A stretch of 64,000 nucleotides of DNA from Dysidea avara. Its lineage: Eukaryota; Porifera; Demospongiae; Dictyoceratida; Dysideidae. How positions within the stretch are numbered: the first letter of the stretch is position 1; each line of letters opens with the position of its first letter. Below are positions 13,001 through 25,128 of the stretch, piece by piece. The notes below the pieces were generated by a model. The model saw nothing but the letters and a program-made list of their open reading frames with translations. It did not search any database and was not told the DNA's origin. A program made the translations under genes and the position numbers. The stretch covers positions 5,320,001 through 5,384,000 of the forward strand of contig NC_089274.1 in assembly GCF_963678975.1 (NCBI RefSeq), in the 5' to 3' direction.

Positions 13001-16000
13001 TCTATACTGCACATGTTAGTAGATATCTTTGCAAGACATGGTATCTAGTCTCACATGGTGAGCTAGACAACTTTTTTCTGTCACAGTGCATATACATATA
13101 TACCAATACTTAAAAATATAGTCCGGACTGGCAGCTGCATGGGGTCAATATTGTCAATCAAATTTTAAATTCAGCTTGTCAAATGTCTAATATTCTTGCA
13201 TAACAGTATGGGCATCTGTCTTTTGTATACCCCTTAAACAACTTGAAATAAAAACAGTCATCAAGTGAGATCTATTATGACTTCTTTAATATAGAGGTTT
13301 AAACAGAAATTTCACCTTTAAAGTTTATTAATGGCCAAATTTCAAATATCATTAGAGTGATAGCTGGTTAGTTAATTAAGTCACGTACTAAGTTCAGAAA
13401 CTTTGTTCAAACTACAGTTTTCAAAAAGTAGGTTCTACATACAAAAAAATGAAACAATCAGTGAAACAGTGAAACAATCTTGCCAGAGGTGTGAAAAATG
13501 AGTGGCTTATGCTAAGCAGTCCAGACCTGCTTATAATTTCAATATAGTCACTTTGAATAGATGGAGAAAAGGTGATCTAGCCATGAAATCTTGGGTCCCA
13601 GGCTGTGTGGCTCTTCAGGCACTTGCGTAGACTACAAGCTGTCTGTGGATCAAGCCACCATCTGGTCTGGGATTTTTTTGTGTTTAACAGACATGTTTCT
13701 GACTCCCAGGCATTCAGTTGCCTTCTTTGTGGGTCCCTAGTAGGTTAGTAACTACCATAATAAAGTATTTCCTTAAATGCATGATAAACTGTTTTTTGTT
13801 TTTTTTTTGTTTTTTTTGCACAAACTTAACCAACTTCTTTAATTGAAAAAAAAAGCAACAAAGGCTTGTTCCAAAAGGGGGTGTCCGTGCTACCCTTGAA
13901 TTTTGACTGATGCAGGGACCTGGGGGATGCAGTCCCTAGCTGTTGAAAAGTATTGAACTCAAATTCAATAGATTGTAATATTTCGTGTTTGAATTGGTGA
14001 TGCAGTTACATTTTATAGTCCCTGGCAAATAGCTATATAGTGAGGTAAGATACATATGCTGATGAATTGTTAAGAGTATTGAGGATCCATCTTGTACCAG
14101 GGTTGATACTCGGTCAGCACCATGCAATGACCTGTATGAATAGCAATCCAGATCTGACCGTAATTCATTGAAGTAGAGGCATGCCATTTTGGACAATACT
14201 AGTTGGGTCTCTGTTATAATGGAGTTTTAGCAAGAGTAAAAGGCAAATGTGTAGAGTTTGGCTACATGTTAACCAAACAGTAACACAGGTAAGCTTTATT
14301 AAAAGTAGTCTCTTACATGAAAATTGGGCGTAGCTCCAACTGGCCAACCGCTAGCATTTTTCATGCATGAGTGATCATTGAAATGTAGTATGAATTGTAT
14401 ATACATGATGCGAAAATGGTTATCTGCTACAATTATACTTTTAGGGTGCACAGTTACGTTACCAAGAGTTTATGAATATTTGACAATACTCTACATGAAA
14501 CTGCTCCCACATGCAGCCTACTTTCTTCTTAAGAATATGCTTGCTAGCGGTCTGTTTCTACACTTCTCTTCGTCACCGTCAATCCAGACATTATAATCAA
14601 CACACATAATCTAATGCACAATCCAGATATTTTGTAATCCGGGTCAGACCTGGCTTATCCTGCCATCAATGCATAGTTTTATTTAACTATAAAATATAAT
14701 GTATCGCTGAATTTTGTTATTTATTTATCATAGTTACACTGAACAGTATGTTCAGTTCCTTGTTAGAAATTTGAATAGAAATTTGAATTTCAAAGAGGGA
14801 CTTCCTAAAACCTGAGGAAACTATCCTCTCTATGTCCATGAAAGGTTTGGCCTTAAAAACCCTGGGTGAAAAAAGCTGTGAAATCAAAGATGGCGGCCAA
14901 CAAGTGGCTGCAATGATGTTAATACTAATAAATTTTAATAATGGCTGACATATATTACTTTTTTTTTTAATTGCAAGTTCCAAATCCAGCTTATGGTTGG
15001 CCTTGATAATTCCTTTTAACTTTTTTACCCTTTACTACAGGAATTGTTGAAGACTGTGTAGTTATATGAAGAACTAAAATAAGACAAAGTTTGAAGGCAT
15101 GAATATCCCAATGATAGCTGGGCAGATTCGATTCAAATTAGGAATGGGAGATGCCCTACCCTGAGGAAGCTTCCACAGCAGAAATGGTTAATTATACTGT
15201 TCAAACACTATGGAGTTACAGATACATGAAAACTTTTTAAAATTATTATTCCCTTGGTTGCCACCATCCCTAGCACTAAAGATGGTATAAGTGTTAGACA
15301 AATACTAAGATAAGATTTCAATCAATGAGCTGGAGCCACCTGATGATCCTCAGCTACTGCAAGGTCAAGTGCTCCTAGTGAAAGTGGACAGCCCTGATGT
15401 GATCTAGCTCCCCTCTAATGTATATCAGCTAATCCTGCAACGCAGCCGTGACATCTTGTCTTGCATGAAACTTATCTGTCCATTTTTATTTACAACTAGC
15501 TCAAAGTCAATGGCATTTTTATTTACTGTATCAGGACACACTATTGTGCGGCCAAGTACAGCTAGTGTGAAACGCAGATGTGTATTTTACAGGAGCCAGG
15601 AAAATGCTATTTTCACGCATTCTTAGCTCAATAGTGCCTGAATGGAAATTAACCAGTTTTGCTGTGAAAACTCCCTCAGGGTAGGGCACCTCCTATTCCA
15701 AATTTGAGTTGAATCCACCCAGCCATCACTGAGATATGCATCTTCAAGGTTTGTTATATTTTCTTCATATTTTTTTCTTAATCTTCTTACATAAATTTTC
15801 TTTTCACACACTTTATAAAAATTTAAGTAAATTAACTCTTGTACACAAAAACTGTCCAACTGGATGACTAGTGGCTTTTGTTAATTAACACTTTCCCTAT
15901 GAGTAATCATTGAATAGTAGTAGTAAAAGTTGTCTATAAAATTGGTTATCATACTCTATAAACTTACAAGGTGTGTATTATCCAAGGGTCAAATGCTCTA

Positions 16001-19000
16001 AATACTCTTATTTTAACAGCCAATACTCTAATAGAGCAGTCATGTAACTCCATTTAAAACTTCTGCTTGCTTTCTTAATTTTCAGAGTATAATTGACAGC
16101 AATTTACACTGTATACATTTCTAAGCATTTACACTGTTATGAGCACCATCATTTTATCAATGCACATGATCCAATGTGCAATCAAAGTAATTTGAGTTAG
16201 ATTCTGCTGAATATGACCTAAGGAATGTAGAACTTGGAAATAAATTAAGAGAAACAGAGAAATGTCTTTTCATCTCTTTCACACATGTTGTGTATTCATT
16301 GTGTCTTACTTAATTCATCCTTGGGTATTCAAAAGTGCCATACTCTACTTATAACAATGTTCCTAGTACCCTATGTAGCCAATGGTAGCATGATTATATG
16401 CAAATATTGCTTACATTGTTATTATGTACTTTAAATACCTGCTTAAACTTTTATATGTACGTAGGTCTGAATCCTCCACATTACTTGCTCAGAAACTCGA
16501 GACATTGGATGTTGGCAGTGTTCAGCCATATGCTGTAAAGTCTGACACTGAGGTCAACTATGATGCAATTACAACAACTAGAAGAAAATTTGATAATGTG
16601 CTTGTACCAAATTCTAATCCCCTAGCAAATAATGATACTAGATCAAACTCTTTCCCTAATTTACAAGCAGAGGTGACCACAACAGTATCTTCCTCAGATT
16701 CTGGGAAATGCAATGGTCCATTGCTACAAAGTAGTTCCATTAGAACCACTTTACCAACCACAGCAGGTAAGTAGGATTTTCATAATTTGGTTTTAACTGT
16801 TTAATGTTCTGTGCAGAAAATGGAAGCTCTTCATCTGCAACTCAAGAACCAGTAAGTACTATGTAAGACTTGACACATCAGATAAGTATCAAGCGAATTG
16901 CATGGTCCTACCAAAGTTGGCCTATCTATTATACTGTAGAACCTATGTTCCCTATACTTATAGTCCTATCCTACACCTATATAGCTAATATAGGGTAGGG
17001 GGAAAAAGGACTTCTCTCTACCTGTCCCCATCCTCAAAGGAAATAATTCATACAAAATCAATATGCTAATAGAACAGTAATCGCATGTAGCCGTCCTTTA
17101 ATTGTATTATACAAAACTAATTACTTTAGAGTCATAGTGTAAACTACACTACTCATTCATGGAAATCACTGCTGTCACTTACCCTTACAACTCAAGAAGG
17201 AAGACTATGTACAGTAGAAAGTACAATTTACTACAAAAAAACTACTCCTTGCAATAAGTTCTGTATTTAATATACATTTGATATTATCTAAGTTCAAAAG
17301 AAAAAAAAGTGTGTTTTATTTTACATAATGTGCCAAACGGTGCTATGTATATATTCCACTATTGCAATAAAGCACTCTTTGTGTGAACATGACACAACCA
17401 TAGACACAACTCACCATGGAGTCACTGGAATGACCGAATGACCACACAATTGGCCATGATAGCAAAGCTGTCAAAAATGTTGCCATAGAAATTTACAAAA
17501 AATAAATAAATGGCCATGCTCGCAGATGTTTGTAATTTCAGCACAATAATTATACAACTCAGTCTTAAATTGTTCAGTAAAATGACTATCACTGCAAGTC
17601 CAGCCAATATATTTTGTGTGGCTTCATATTTGGTCATCCTGACTGAAAAGCAAAGTAGAATCTTGCTTCGTTTTCAGCATTTCAAACGAAGAACAACGCA
17701 ATAAGTGCCTCTGCAATCAATCCAGCCACACTATAGAAATTACGGATGACTCTCACAATAGCCTGTGCTGAAGCCATAGTGTGATACCACAAATCAGCAC
17801 CTACATGGTAGTGGAGAAAGAAACTGGACACAAAGATGGACAAAGGTAAGTCAATGATGCATGCATTGTAGTTGTTGCGGTTAGCGAAAGGGCACATCTT
17901 GGGCAAAGTGATGGCAAACAATGAGAAATCAAACCCATTACCTTATCCATATTCGAGTTATGCTGGCTAGAGGCATTAGGCAGTCAGTACAAAATTAAAT
18001 ATTTACTAGAAATTTGTTGAAATGGTTTGGGGTTGTTTTGAAGGCATTGTTTGGTGTAATTCTGCCTGACCAATACTGCCAAGTTGTGAAGGAAAGTGAG
18101 GCTGGCTTTTGGTTTATATTTTTGGGTATTACAGCCCAAACTTCATCATCCCTACTATGCAGTACTACCGTACTGTATGATACTAAAAATGTTTTATGGT
18201 GTGTAGTTTGCAGCATAGCATGTATCTCCTGACTTTTATCTTAAAACAGGTTGATGAGACTACACCACAGCTAGATGGACGATATGTGCACACTCTTTAT
18301 CATTTTTTAAACAAAGGATCAGTCAAATTGTGTCCGTATGGACAGGTAAGTATGTGGCCCTACTAAACAGTACTACCATACTATTTGATAAGGCTCATCC
18401 TATACTTAGCCATCACCTACTATGTGTTGATTGGCTGTGTATTCCATTATGTAGAGATGCCAGGAGGACTTTGATGAAGATTTTACCCATGATTTGAAAA
18501 TATTTTTGAAAGGGAGTCATTCTCATCAACAATTTGCAGTAGATTATCAGCATTACCTTGAATACCATTTTAAAACGCATGGCTTATCTGATTATTTTGA
18601 GCTAACATGGTCAGTTTACTGTGCTGTAGTTATTGATGTTTTACTAAACAACTATTGTCATGAACCAATTTCATGATTCTCATTAGCTATTTGGGGAAAT
18701 CCCTACTTTTGCATTGAACACCTGACATGCCAAGTGCACTGTTATAAATATCAGTATTGTTGTCAACACTGTTGTATCACAGCAATTTGCTAATATCAAA
18801 AACTTTACTTTTATAAAGCAGTTATTCCTTATGGGTGCTATAAATGATCAGTTTCTGGATGATTGGTCTTGGTACACTGTGATTGAAATGTGAGGTTGGA
18901 GATGATATCACTGCTGTATTGTGGCCAAGGGTTCAATTCCTAAATAAGTTAGGCTAATTTTTCTTTGCTCAGACTTTTTCATCACACCTTTTTCACAGGC

Positions 19001-22000
19001 AGGGCTGCCCACAGGGGGGGCAACTGGGGCATTTTGCCCTGGGCCCCAGCCTGAAAGGGGCCCCCCGAATACCTGTTTAAAAGATCAATATACTCTAATA
19101 GAGTAGTCAGATCTAAATACTCGAATAGAGCAGTCACAGTATTCTTCAGAGGAGCAGTGTAGTAAGTTTATAGATAAGGAGATATAGTTGGTAAGGGGTA
19201 GCTAATGTTACTGTTAGCAGGTCATGACCTTTTTTTTTTTTTTTTTGGTCTTCAACTTACAGCTTGGGTTGTAATTTAGAATGAAAACCTCCTTGCATCT
19301 GGGCCCCACTTTAACTCTTTGCCCTGGGCCCCTTAATTTCTCTGGGCGGTCCTATTCACAGGTATTAATTTTCTTATCACTAGTGTCAATACTTAAAACC
19401 TTTTATGTTCACCACAATCAGAATTGGCAATTATAACTATAGGTTATCAGTATATTTCCAAATTAGGGTACTTCTACAGTGTAGGGATTTTCCCACATAG
19501 CTATGTAGTGTGATACTACCATCATTCATATTTCTTGTTTCACTACTTTTTTATCGGTGGAATCTTACTTCATTTTTAAACATTGGCACTAGTCACTTTT
19601 TGAATGAAATAGTGCAACAAAAATCTGTGTACCATTCACCCTTACTGTACGTACATGTATATTAAAAGCACCTTTCATACCTCCTTTAGCTACAAAATAA
19701 TCTGGAACTGCTACTCACAAGCATACATGTTAAGCTCCTCTATAAACAAGTTGATATTGTGCTACTTCTAAAAACCAGGTCCCCATGCTACTAAGCTAAG
19801 CAAGCAGTTATCAACCATGTATTTTATACTAATGCTATGCTGTCATTAAATTAGCTAGATAATTAAATTTGTAAATATTGTAATTTAGTGTAATTTTTAA
19901 TTTATGAATTATTTTGCAATTTGGTAATTAGGTTGCTATGCACTGCTAAGGAAGCATTAGTCAAGACTCAAGAGACTTGCTTGGTTCTCTGTTTTCTGTA
20001 AGAAGAACAGCCCTATAGCTTGGTAATATCTTGGTCGTGGTTCTTTCCTTTTATGGTCAGCTATCACCTACTTGCTTGATCCAACTGTAGGAGCCTAGTG
20101 TCATTGGGGCACTTAACATTATGACATTTGAAGGTCAAGTGCTTTCTTCACATTAGTTTAATCTTTTTGTCTGCATTGCATACAATTACGTACTACTCTG
20201 AAGTTTGCATGGTTATATCTACAAGCTTAGCAGTATGTCATAAATATGTTACAGCCTTGGATTTGAAGTCTCTATAAAGCTATTACATTATTGTACAGTC
20301 AACCACATTTCTCTAAAACAGTAAGTGTGACCTAATTTTAGAAAACAGTCGATTTACGCACAATAGTACTTTTGTAATAAAATGCATTCAAAAACAATGG
20401 GTAAAAAACACAAGCTTCAGAAAAAAATCCATGCAAGTTTTTATCACCTTACTGGTCGGTGAATTGACACTTCAGTGGATGAATCTTGGATATCATCATG
20501 TTCCCCTATTCATGGGAAGTTCAAAAATCTTTGTTTTATCTTCATACACAGGTGGTTGTCTGAGTTACGGATGTTTGCTTACATTGCGGTGACGAAAGAA
20601 TTTACGACAATTTTTCTTTAATGAATTTTCCTTCCTTCTGAATCACAGAAGAATACCTTTGGCAAAAACTATACCTTGGTGGATTCACAAATTCATGGCG
20701 AATACAATGAGCAAAGATTCAACTCTGTACGCCATTGTATCAGTAAGTTACAATGGTTTATGTAAGCGCCTGTAGATTATTTTCTCAATGTCTTCTGTAT
20801 ACATATTGATTTATTTGCTTGTCTGGGTGTCTACTGCTGTATTTCCCACACTGCTTATCTTATGAAGCTGAAACTTACCCATTAATTCCTTTGTCCCTGT
20901 AGACAACCAAGAACCAATAAAACGAATTTTGATAAATGTGCGTATGTAGACGGTTTTCTAAAATTAGGTCATAAATGCAACCTGTATTAAATGGTTAACT
21001 ATTGTTTTTAAAACTTTATAATTATTTACTTGATTGAAATTTTATATTGCATGACATGTAATAAGTAATAGTTGAAACACGGGCATGAGGGCTTTGCCTG
21101 CCGCAGGCCCGAGGGCATAAATGATTCAATAGCACTGATTAAAACATTAAACTCGTGTGACCGAAATTGTCTGTGATATCTCTAGGATATGTCCGTTCAT
21201 CATAACCGAATGTAACCAGAACATACTAGCTGCTGACCATTAATCAAAAATTTTAGGTATGCATATAAGTGTTACATATTAGCTGTAACATGGTGCATTC
21301 GGGCTTTGCCTGATATGTATACCCTTTGCCCTTGGGCCTGCGGCCCTCGGGCAGTTGGGCATACATATCTAAAGGCCTAGATAGGTAAGCTTGCTTGTAG
21401 AGTAGTTACTCCTTGCAGAGTGGTGGCTTCATGATGGGGGTGTGTCTGTATTCAAAAACGTGTGAAAACTATCGGTGAGTAAGCTAACAAATGATCGATT
21501 GTAAACATATTCTGTGTATCCCTAGGACTTGTCTGTTCATATCAACAAATGTAGGAGCAACGTTACCTGCTATCACCCATCATGGAAGTTGTGAGGTAAG
21601 TTCATAAATGAATCCGGTGGGTGGATTTTTACTGACTGGTTCACCTGCAGTGTGGCAGAGGCTATTAGCCTGCACTGGCTTTGGTGATCAACCGTACTGT
21701 TGCCTGCCACGGGCTAGGCATGACATGCATTAGTGTTACGTGCATCAAACCACAGGTGAGTATATATATATATACTTACCTAACCGCAAGAGTAATATAC
21801 TCACAGGTAGGTGAAATCACTATAACTGAATAAATGCCCATCCCTATACATTCTAGCTCCATAAATTTGTGTATGCACATCAGTGGCATAGCCAAGGGGG
21901 GGCAAGGGGAGGCATTTGCCCCCCCCCCCCCCCCCCCCCCCCCCGTCACTAAGTGATGTTTTTTTAAAACTTCCGTCACAAGCTTTCTAGTAACTGACAC

Positions 22001-23664
22001 GCATCCCAAATTACTATTTGTGCACTACTACGCAAGTGCACACAACATTCAACTCGTTTGTGAATGGTGATAATAATACGATGATTTCTTACGCGTTACA
22101 AGCAATTAATAAAACGATGCGCTAAAAATAAGGTATGCCCGAATCCCCAGGGGTTCCCCTGTGTAGACTATGCCTTCACCGAACGAAAATATTAGACACA
22201 ATTCTATATTTAGCCTACACTACTCATGTGATAGTGCATTTTTTGAATCTAAAGACAGATGACCCGCTCAAAGTGACTTCGCAAGAGTCGCAACTCAGAA
22301 GTGACAAGTGATATGCAATGATGCTACAAACCTACGAGGTGATAAAGTGTTAAATGGACCAACTTTATTTTCCCGAGTTAATCACACTGGATCTTCGTAC
22401 AGTGTAGTGGCATGCCAGTTTAATTTTTTTCACTTTGTCAGTCAGTCAGATGATCCGTCACAAGCTTACAAATTCTGCTAACAGGAAAGGTATAGAGTTG
22501 GGATTTCGTGCCAATACATGGCGTTTGAATTTTGCCAGCTGAAGTGAGTGAGCTCGTTATACTATGCCAGTGTGCTAGGACTGCAGCACAGACTGTGGCT
22601 GACGTAAGTAACTGTGACACATTGTATTGTACTAAAATATTCACAATATAATTGTACTGGATTGTGGACGAATTTGTTGGAGTAGTTGTGGCACGTGCGA
22701 TGGTGCTCGACGAAAATATTTCCATTGATAAGTGATAACTGGTAGTAATCAGTAATGAAGTAGTTATGTAGCTAGTTACATAAGCTGTAATAATACAACA
22801 CCGTATGTTGGCTAGCTCATCATTGGGTCATTAGCCTTTTGTGCAATTATGAACAATGTCGAGTGTTTTGTGGGGGATGCCTGCCCCCCCACCACCGTCT
22901 GGCTAGCTACGCCCCTGATGCACATACATATGTACTGTATGTATGCATTTGTAACTACATATAGGACTTTGTGGTATGGTAATACCTTGGTATTGCTAAA
23001 GATAGGTATTGTCCTTGAATGGATACAGTGCAAGAAAAGATTGATCACAAATGTATGGTAATTAGTAAGTGAGCAGGCCAAAAACATTCTGCTCAGCTAT
23101 CCCTATTGTAAATATGCAGAAAATGCTAATTTCTTATATTTTACTAATATTTTTGATATTTTGCTATCGTGGTTTGAGGTCCCATATATAGCATTGTAGC
23201 CTTGTTAATACCTCAGTTAGATGTACTGCCATTGTAGCCTTGTTAAAATCTCGGTTAGGTGTACTGCAAAGCCCTAACTGTATACACATGTAACATGTAC
23301 ACCTTGGATATTCGTAATGACATATGCAGCCATGTACATAATAATAGTCAAAGGTTATGAGTTATGACTGTACAACTACATTTTGTATATTAGGAAATAT
23401 TGTACTGCTACGAATAAATTTGATCTCATGAAGTATGCAGAGAATAATATATTGCTCTATTCTGTAAGTATTGATTTGGTTTGCAATGTACATGTGTGCA
23501 TGTTTGCATTTGGTGAACAGAAGCCAAGGAAGGAGATGGTTGGAAAGGTCTGTGTTGACTACATTGATTACAGGCAGCAGGAGAAAATTGGTCACGGTGG
23601 ATTTGGAAATGTGTACAAGCTAAGTACAAAGCTGGGGGATGTTGCAGTTAAAGAGGAGCATAAG
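10084..23664 (+). CDS. Protein kinase gene A (TKL/RLK-like), 3' end missing at assembly gap
   Basis: Seven exons chain with consistent phases: 10084-10295, 16465-16766, 16817-16851, 18250-18345, 18455-18609, 23394-23463 and 23521-23664, giving 338 codons. The ATG at 10084 is the first in frame. The order is an unrecognised N-terminal stretch (70 aa), a Ser/Thr/Asn-rich linker, an unknown module containing LCPYGQ and ending in LTW, then the start of a kinase domain: glycine loop IGHGGFGNVYK and VAVK with the ATP-binding lysine. Kinase subdomains III-XI are not seen. The 200-N gap begins 79 bp after the last exon and no kinase exon was found beyond it, so the rest is in the gap or lost. Exons 3 to 7 match gene B in size or phase, which is the main support for the model. 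Exon 1 is the least certain. Confidence 0.65.
10485..11018. mobile_element. TIR element with a nested foldback insertion (intron of kinase gene A)
   Basis: CCAATTGGTATACCGGTTTC (from 10555) and its exact complement (ending 11008) are the inner TIRs. The outer TIR bases CTTAGGCCACTCCA / TGGAGTGGCCTTAG are contiguous on the right. On the left they are split by about 56 bp, itself a small hairpin (AGTTTTGTACAAGTTAATA / TTAACTTATACAAAACT). One mobile hairpin thus appears to have landed inside another element's end. Confidence 0.6.
11031..12130. mobile_element. Nested inverted-repeat element, about 1.1 kb
   Basis: The outer arms pair CACTTATCGATTGATAATTA (near 11040) with TAATTATCAATCGATAAGCG (near 12105), and CATAGATAATATACCCCCC (near 11311) with GGGGGGTATATTATCTATG (12043-12061). 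Inside the left part, 11110-11300 is a separate hairpin whose arms share GTTAACTTTCATCA and CACCCTGA(A)AAAGCT. No transposase was found. Part of the outer motif (CTTATNNATTGATAA-like) recurs at 43550-43870. Confidence 0.55.
12146..12480 (+). mobile_element. Degraded LINE reverse-transcriptase tail
   Basis: A broken frame reads a VRPVLEYGNVIWGP-type segment, then GDMIRIYQLL-like residues, and near 12385 INDWNNLPYHV followed by LLNDFKNLL. These are the familiar closing motifs of CR1/L2/Jockey-type ORF2 proteins. Several stops and shifts interrupt it, so it is a dead 5'-truncated copy lying in an intron of kinase gene A. Confidence 0.7.
12481..15117. other. Intronic spacer of kinase gene A, no gene recognised
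   Basis: Low-complexity A/T runs occur near 13790-13850. The segment 14845-14945 (GTGAAAAAAGCTGTGAAATC, GATGGCGGCCAA) is a diverged relative of one arm of the hairpin at 54799-55124. Open frames are short and unconvincing. Confidence 0.4.
15118..15760. repeat. Inverted-repeat element, imperfect long arms
   Basis: GAGATGCCCTACCCTGAGGA..CACAGCAGAAATGGTTAATT near 15148-15200 pairs with AATTAACCAGTTTTGCTGTG..CCCTCAGGGTAGGGCACCTC near 15648-15692. The right part continues into a GAGATATG(A/C) motif shared with the repeat module at 37128-37560 and 50090-50867. Confidence 0.55.
16465..16851 (+). CDS. Kinase gene A exons 2-3 (Ser/Thr-rich linker)
   Basis: Exon 2 is 16465-16766 (acceptor TACGTAG, donor GTAAGT, phase 2 in, 1 out). 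Exon 3 is 16817-16851 (acceptor GTGCAG, donor GTAAGT, phase 1 in, 0 out). The product is rich in Ser, Thr and Asn and ends GSSSSATQEP. It probably forms a flexible linker between the N-terminus and the unknown module. Gene B has an exon pair with identical phases at 44817-45031 and 47129-47166. Confidence 0.65.
16852..18249. repeat. Intron of kinase gene A with a dispersed-repeat copy at about 17741-18040
   Basis: The segment near 17741-18040 (GTGTGATACCAC, GGCACATCTTGGGC, AGAAA(T/C)TTGTTG) is related to 47830-48110 in the same orientation, and in reverse to 35985-36460 and 62240-62600. It has no coding capacity and the family is unclassified. Nothing else was recognised. Confidence 0.5.
18250..18609 (+). 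CDS. Kinase gene A exons 4-5 (unknown module shared with gene B)
   Basis: Exon 4 (18250-18345, 32 codons) reads PQLDGRYVHTLYHF..KLCPYGQ. Exon 5 (18455-18609, 155 nt) reads RCQEDFDEDF..HQQFAVDYQHYLEYHF..ELTW, with its last Trp codon split TG|G. Gene B has matching exons at 60013-60114 and 60170-60319, with HTLHHL, CPY, FDND, QQY and a split Trp codon. No known domain was recognised. The CPYG..C spacing resembles a zinc knuckle, but gene B does not preserve it clearly. Confidence 0.7.
19000..19354. mobile_element. hAT-like MITE with 8-bp TSD
   Basis: The 8-mer TTCACAGG flanks both sides (18992-18999, 19355-19362). The left end starts CAGGGCTGCCCACAG; the complement of the right end reads TAGGACCGCCCAGAG. 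The interior repeats GCCCTGGGCCCC in both orientations. The 8-bp TSD and YAGGGC-type ends fit hAT. It is non-coding and lies in an intron of kinase gene A. Confidence 0.75.
20329..20970. mobile_element. TIR element, about 640 bp
   Basis: GACCTAATTTTAGAAAACAG..GTCGATTTACGCACA on the left pairs with TGTGCGTATGTAGACGGTTTTC..AAATTAGGTC on the right (about 33 bp, a few mismatches). No convincing TSD and no transposase were seen. It lies in the intron before exon 6 of kinase gene A. Confidence 0.55.
21071..21488. repeat. GC-rich hairpin repeat family, copy 1
   Basis: It begins AACACGGGCATGAGGGCTTT and ends around GGCCTAGATAGGTAAGCTTG and a GTGTGTCTGTATT block. A second copy lies at 45781-46271. 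The outer flanks of the two copies run in the same direction, while the roughly 200-bp middle segment is inverted between them. Both carry clustered GGGC(T/A)TTGCC and GGCCCGAGGGC palindromes. Confidence 0.7.
21881..22917. mobile_element. hAT-superfamily non-autonomous transposon
   Basis: A perfect 8-bp TSD, ATGCACAT, flanks the element (21873-21880, 22918-22925). The ends are CAGTGGCATAGCCA and, as complement of the right end, CAGGGGCGTAGCTAGCCA, followed inward by G-rich runs. It is 1037 bp. No transposase is seen, and a C homopolymer of more than 20 bases lies near 21920-21944. It inserted into the intron before kinase gene A exon 6. Confidence 0.85.
23394..23664 (+). CDS. Kinase gene A exons 6-7 (module end and glycine-rich loop)
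   Basis: Exon 6 (23394-23463, 70 nt, phase 2 in, 0 out) codes KYCTATNKFDLMKYAENN.. and is the same length as gene B exon 61764-61833. Exon 7 (23521-23664) codes a short lead, then IGHGGFGNVYK and DVAVKEE, which are kinase subdomains I and II. Its donor is AAG|GTTTGT. An alternative acceptor nearer the glycine loop, at about 23578, is possible and keeps the frame. Confidence 0.75.
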
Positions 23665-23742
23665 GTTTGTTGTATGCATACATTTGACTTCTGTTACCAT
23701 CAACAAGAATACACTGATGTAAATCTTCTAACATGTTGTTGT

Positions 23743-23942
23743 NNNNNNNNNNNNNNNNNNNNNNNNNNNNNNNNNNNNNNNNNNNNNNNNNNNNNNNNNN
23801 NNNNNNNNNNNNNNNNNNNNNNNNNNNNNNNNNNNNNNNNNNNNNNNNNNNNNNNNNNNNNNNNNNNNNNNNNNNNNNNNNNNNNNNNNNNNNNNNNNNN
23901 NNNNNNNNNNNNNNNNNNNNNNNNNNNNNNNNNNNNNNNNNN
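23743..23942. other. Assembly gap (200 N)
   Basis: A run of exactly 200 N suggests a scaffold gap of unknown true size. It lies directly after the last kinase gene A exon seen. The sequence resuming at 23943 is a short inverted and tandem GTATGTACCATACGCGTA motif, which may have caused the assembly break. Confidence 0.95.
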
Positions 23943-24020
23943 GTATGTACCATACGCGTATACGCGTATGGTATGTACCATACGCGTATGGTACGAAATA
24001 CGCATATGGTATAGAACAGT
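23943..24020. repeat. Short tandem/palindromic ACCATACGCGTATGGTA repeat
   Basis: Repeats of CATACGCGTATGGTA with internal dyad symmetry border the gap. The array is cut by the N run, so its full length is unknown. Confidence 0.7.
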
Positions 24021-24850
24021 AGTAAGAGCATATATAGTAATCACTTCGCTAGGACGGCTATGAGCGACGAAGCAGTGTAGTTCACAACTGTAACAGTACA
24101 CGCAATCGCCCTAACATTGCAAGGATATCTACGACGGATGAGTTCACAGCTGTAACAGTACAATCACCCTAACATTGCATAAGCCATATAAATGCCCGTT
24201 CGTTGTGATGCGAGTTATTCCGTTATTCCGCTACTCCTTATTCCGTCTTTTACAAACTCCCTCCATGAGCTATTTTTAAATGTGCATTGCAATATTAACA
24301 TTCACTTTCAATCAAATTACTTCTTGTAGATTAACTTTACCATTGATCTTCTGACTTAGTCTCTGTAAGGGTATACCACAGAGTTAATATGTGTCAATAA
24401 GTATCCAATCTATTTATGTTACCATGTTCATTTGGAAACCCTATATCATTACCTATGTTTAACGACAGTATATTGAGTTCATACCAGAGCAACAATATTG
24501 TTGTGTACCACTGTGACTTGACTTATTGTGATCACACCACTGCACAAGTGTGCATGTGTATATGATAAATCAGAAGCCATACTATTGTTGATCACAGCAT
24601 GCTATAAACTGCTTATATATGTCAAAGCTGTATAGCAGTAGTACAAAGTACATTCAATAGTAAGGAAACTAGTGTTTGCTAACTACGGTGATATTTGCTG
24701 ACTATATACTTAAGAGCTACTGTACATGATGACTAACTTGATTATAATATCAAGCACCACGAGCACCTCTTATTATCATGTTAGCTATCCATAAACGGAT
24801 TTATAAAAAGTAAACAAACTAGTGTAAAAATAATTTAAAACATTAAAACA

Positions 24851-25128
24851 TGGGAATAGAGATCGCTGATAAAAGTATAAGAAACAAGAGCCAAACAAGG
24901 CAGCATGTTAAACACACAGAGATCTCTATTTGGACTCAAATAAACATTTATACAGAAGCATTCTCAGTACTTATCTGTCCCTGATTTATGGAGAAACTAC
25001 TGTTTTTACCTTAGTTTCTATATACCATGTCCGTTGAGTCCAAATAGAGATCTCTGTGTTTAACATGCTGGCTAGTTTGACTCTTGTTTCTTTGTACTAC
25101 GTACTTTTTTCAGCGATCTCTATTCCCA
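24851..25128. repeat. Long hairpin MITE upstream of deaminase copy 2
   Basis: The left arm (24851-24939) and right arm (25034-25128) pair through TGGGAATAGAGATCGCTGA / TCAGCGATCTCTATTCCCA and ACAGAGATCTCTATTTGGACT / AGTCCAAATAGAGATCTCTGT, with about 94 bp between. It sits where the missing 5' exon of deaminase copy 2 would be expected. A phase-1 donor (GCAG|GTGAGT) lies just beyond it at 25174-25175. Confidence 0.75.
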
